This document shows positions 63,133-64,000 of a DNA stretch of 64,000 nt, in pieces. The stretch is from an uncultured Flavobacteriales bacterium (GTDB lineage Bacteria > Bacteroidota > Bacteroidia > Flavobacteriales_D > Parvicellaceae), in contig CALSPA010000006.1 of the NCBI GenBank assembly GCA_943788115.1, forward strand, positions 1-64,000. The letters run 5' to 3'. The stretch's first letter is position 1. Every line of letters begins with the position of its first letter. The notes beneath the pieces were generated by a model, which ran no database searches, had not been told where the DNA came from, and worked only from the letters and a program-made list of their open reading frames with translations. Position numbers and translations under genes: made by a program.

Positions 63133-64000
63133 AAAAAGTTCAACCCCTTATTTCCCATTATTACTTTGTTTCTTTACAGCACTAGCTTACCTTATTGGAG
63201 TATTTAATTCAAACATTAACTCTTCTGATAAAGCAACAGACACTAATAAAATCAACCACATAATTAATGTGATAGAAAACAATTATGTTGACTCAGTTGA
63301 TAAATCTGAATTAATTGAGAATTCAATTGTTGGGCTACTTTCAAATCTCGACCCACACTCAGTTTACATTTCTAAAGATGATGTGGAATTTGCAAATGAA
63401 GGCCTTCAAGGTCATTTTGGTGGAGTTGGTATAAGATTTATTATATTAAGAGATACACTAATGGTAGCCAATGTTATAAATGGTGGCCCATCACAAAAAG
63501 CCGGACTAGTTTCTGGAAATAGAATTATTAATGTTGATGGTGATAATATTGCTGGAGTTGGGATTAAAAATGAAGATGTTTTCAAACTCCTCAAAGGAGA
63601 ATATGGATCTATTGTTAATTTAACAACATACAACCCTATTAAAAAAATTGAAAAATCAACTGATATAGTTAGAGGTTTAATTCCTCTTCCTTCAATTGAC
63701 GCATCATTAATATTAGAAAAAAATATTGGCTACATTAAATTAACTAGTTTTTCAGACAAAACACCTGTAGAATTTCATGAAGCTTTAATTAGCTTAAAAA
63801 AAATTAGGAATGGGAAAAATTAATTCTTGATTTAAGATCAAATACTGGTGGATACCTTCATGGAGCTATAAGTGTTGCAGATGAATTTTTACAAAAAAAA
63901 GAACTCATTGTATACACGGATGGATTGCATCAAAAAAGACAAAATCATTTTGCATCAAACAATGGAGAGTATGAAGATGGTGATTTAGTTATTTTAGTAA
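63125..64000 (+). CDS. carboxy-terminal processing protease (S41, CtpA-like), partial, one frameshift
   Basis: Start of an S41-family protease: membrane anchor at residues 10-27 (YFPLLLCFFTALAYLIGVF), the N-terminal block NYVDSVDKSELIENSIVGLL and a PDZ domain (GLQGHFGGVGIRFIILR, GGPSQKAGLVSGNRIINVDG). The frame ends at 63823, but the protein continues one frame over: LILDLRSNTGGYLHGAISVA, then DEFLQKKELIVYTDG. One missing A in GGGAAAAATTA near 63815 explains the break. The rest, including the catalytic Ser and Lys, lies beyond the window. It degrades or trims exported proteins at the C-terminus. Confidence 0.9.

Noticed and set aside
1-64000. CRISPR arrays, insertion sequences, integrases, phage or plasmid origins
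   Set aside because: No regularly spaced repeats, transposase motifs, terminal inverted repeats or integrase genes were seen on reading both strands.

Overview
The window is AT-rich and densely coded, and it reads as the chromosome of a marine-type member of the Bacteroidota, order Flavobacteriales. Five things point there: the type IX secretion translocon SprA and the response regulator PorX, several exported proteins with C-terminal T9SS sorting domains, the alternative complex III (ActA-F) plus cytochrome oxidase operon, the fused LpxC-FabZ enzyme, and TAnnTTTG-type -7 promoter boxes. Placement below the order is not secure; the gene set suits Cryomorphaceae/Crocinitomicaceae-like lineages. 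No rRNA, CRISPR array, insertion sequence, phage or conjugative element is visible.

Layout. 1-4.24 kb (minus): deoC, a full aldehyde dehydrogenase, a half-length aldehyde dehydrogenase paralogue, DUF2061 and cysQ (cut by the window edge). 4.3-7.13 kb (plus): sulfate activation genes cysC-cysD-cysN. From 0.95 to about 7.35 kb almost every gene is broken by single-base indels, although the protein sequences on either side of each break are well conserved; this looks like poor sequence rather than decay. 7.1-19.0 kb (minus): maeB-ruvA-sprA-gcvH-vanZ-tonB. 19-25.6 kb: a sirtuin, a T9SS cargo protein, then a plus-strand group of exported thiol-disulfide proteins (a T9SS-anchored thioredoxin, a TlpA-like protein, a DUF6029 barrel and an Omp28-type lipoprotein). 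25.6-30.0 kb (minus): lpxD, lpxC/fabZ, lpxA and an HD hydrolase. 30.1-34.5 kb: porX, small conserved proteins, queG and ruvB. 34.5-47.2 kb (minus): the respiratory operon actABCDEF-coxB-coxA. 47.4-50.9 kb: a SPOR-like protein, a TPR lipoprotein, a deoxynucleoside kinase and folK. 51.0-59.6 kb (plus): sppA, a two-gene protease-inhibitor locus, a tiny membrane protein, a GH3-family enzyme, a second deoxynucleoside kinase and mobA-moaD-moeA. 59.6-62.4 kb (minus): prs-rplY-pth and a MORN/YwqK-like protein. 62.5-64 kb (plus): tRNA-Leu(CAA), dCMP deaminase and the start of a carboxy-terminal processing protease.

Most striking is the locus at 52.9-54.3 kb. One T9SS-exported protein joins a Kunitz/BPTI protease-inhibitor domain to a domain closely resembling the animal F-box-associated (FBA) N-glycan-binding domain. 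The next gene, 10 bp downstream, is a small lipoprotein with a Kazal-type inhibitor domain. Together they look like a cell-surface system for neutralising serine proteases, perhaps tethered to eukaryotic-type glycans. The second notable group is the cluster of three different CxxC thiol-disulfide proteins built around an outer-membrane barrel at 20.8-25.6 kb.

Isolated single-base frameshifts also break a TlpA-like gene (about 22.6 kb), coxB (about 37.95 kb) and the last gene (about 63.8 kb). Since coxB should be essential for respiration here, these too are most likely base-call errors.
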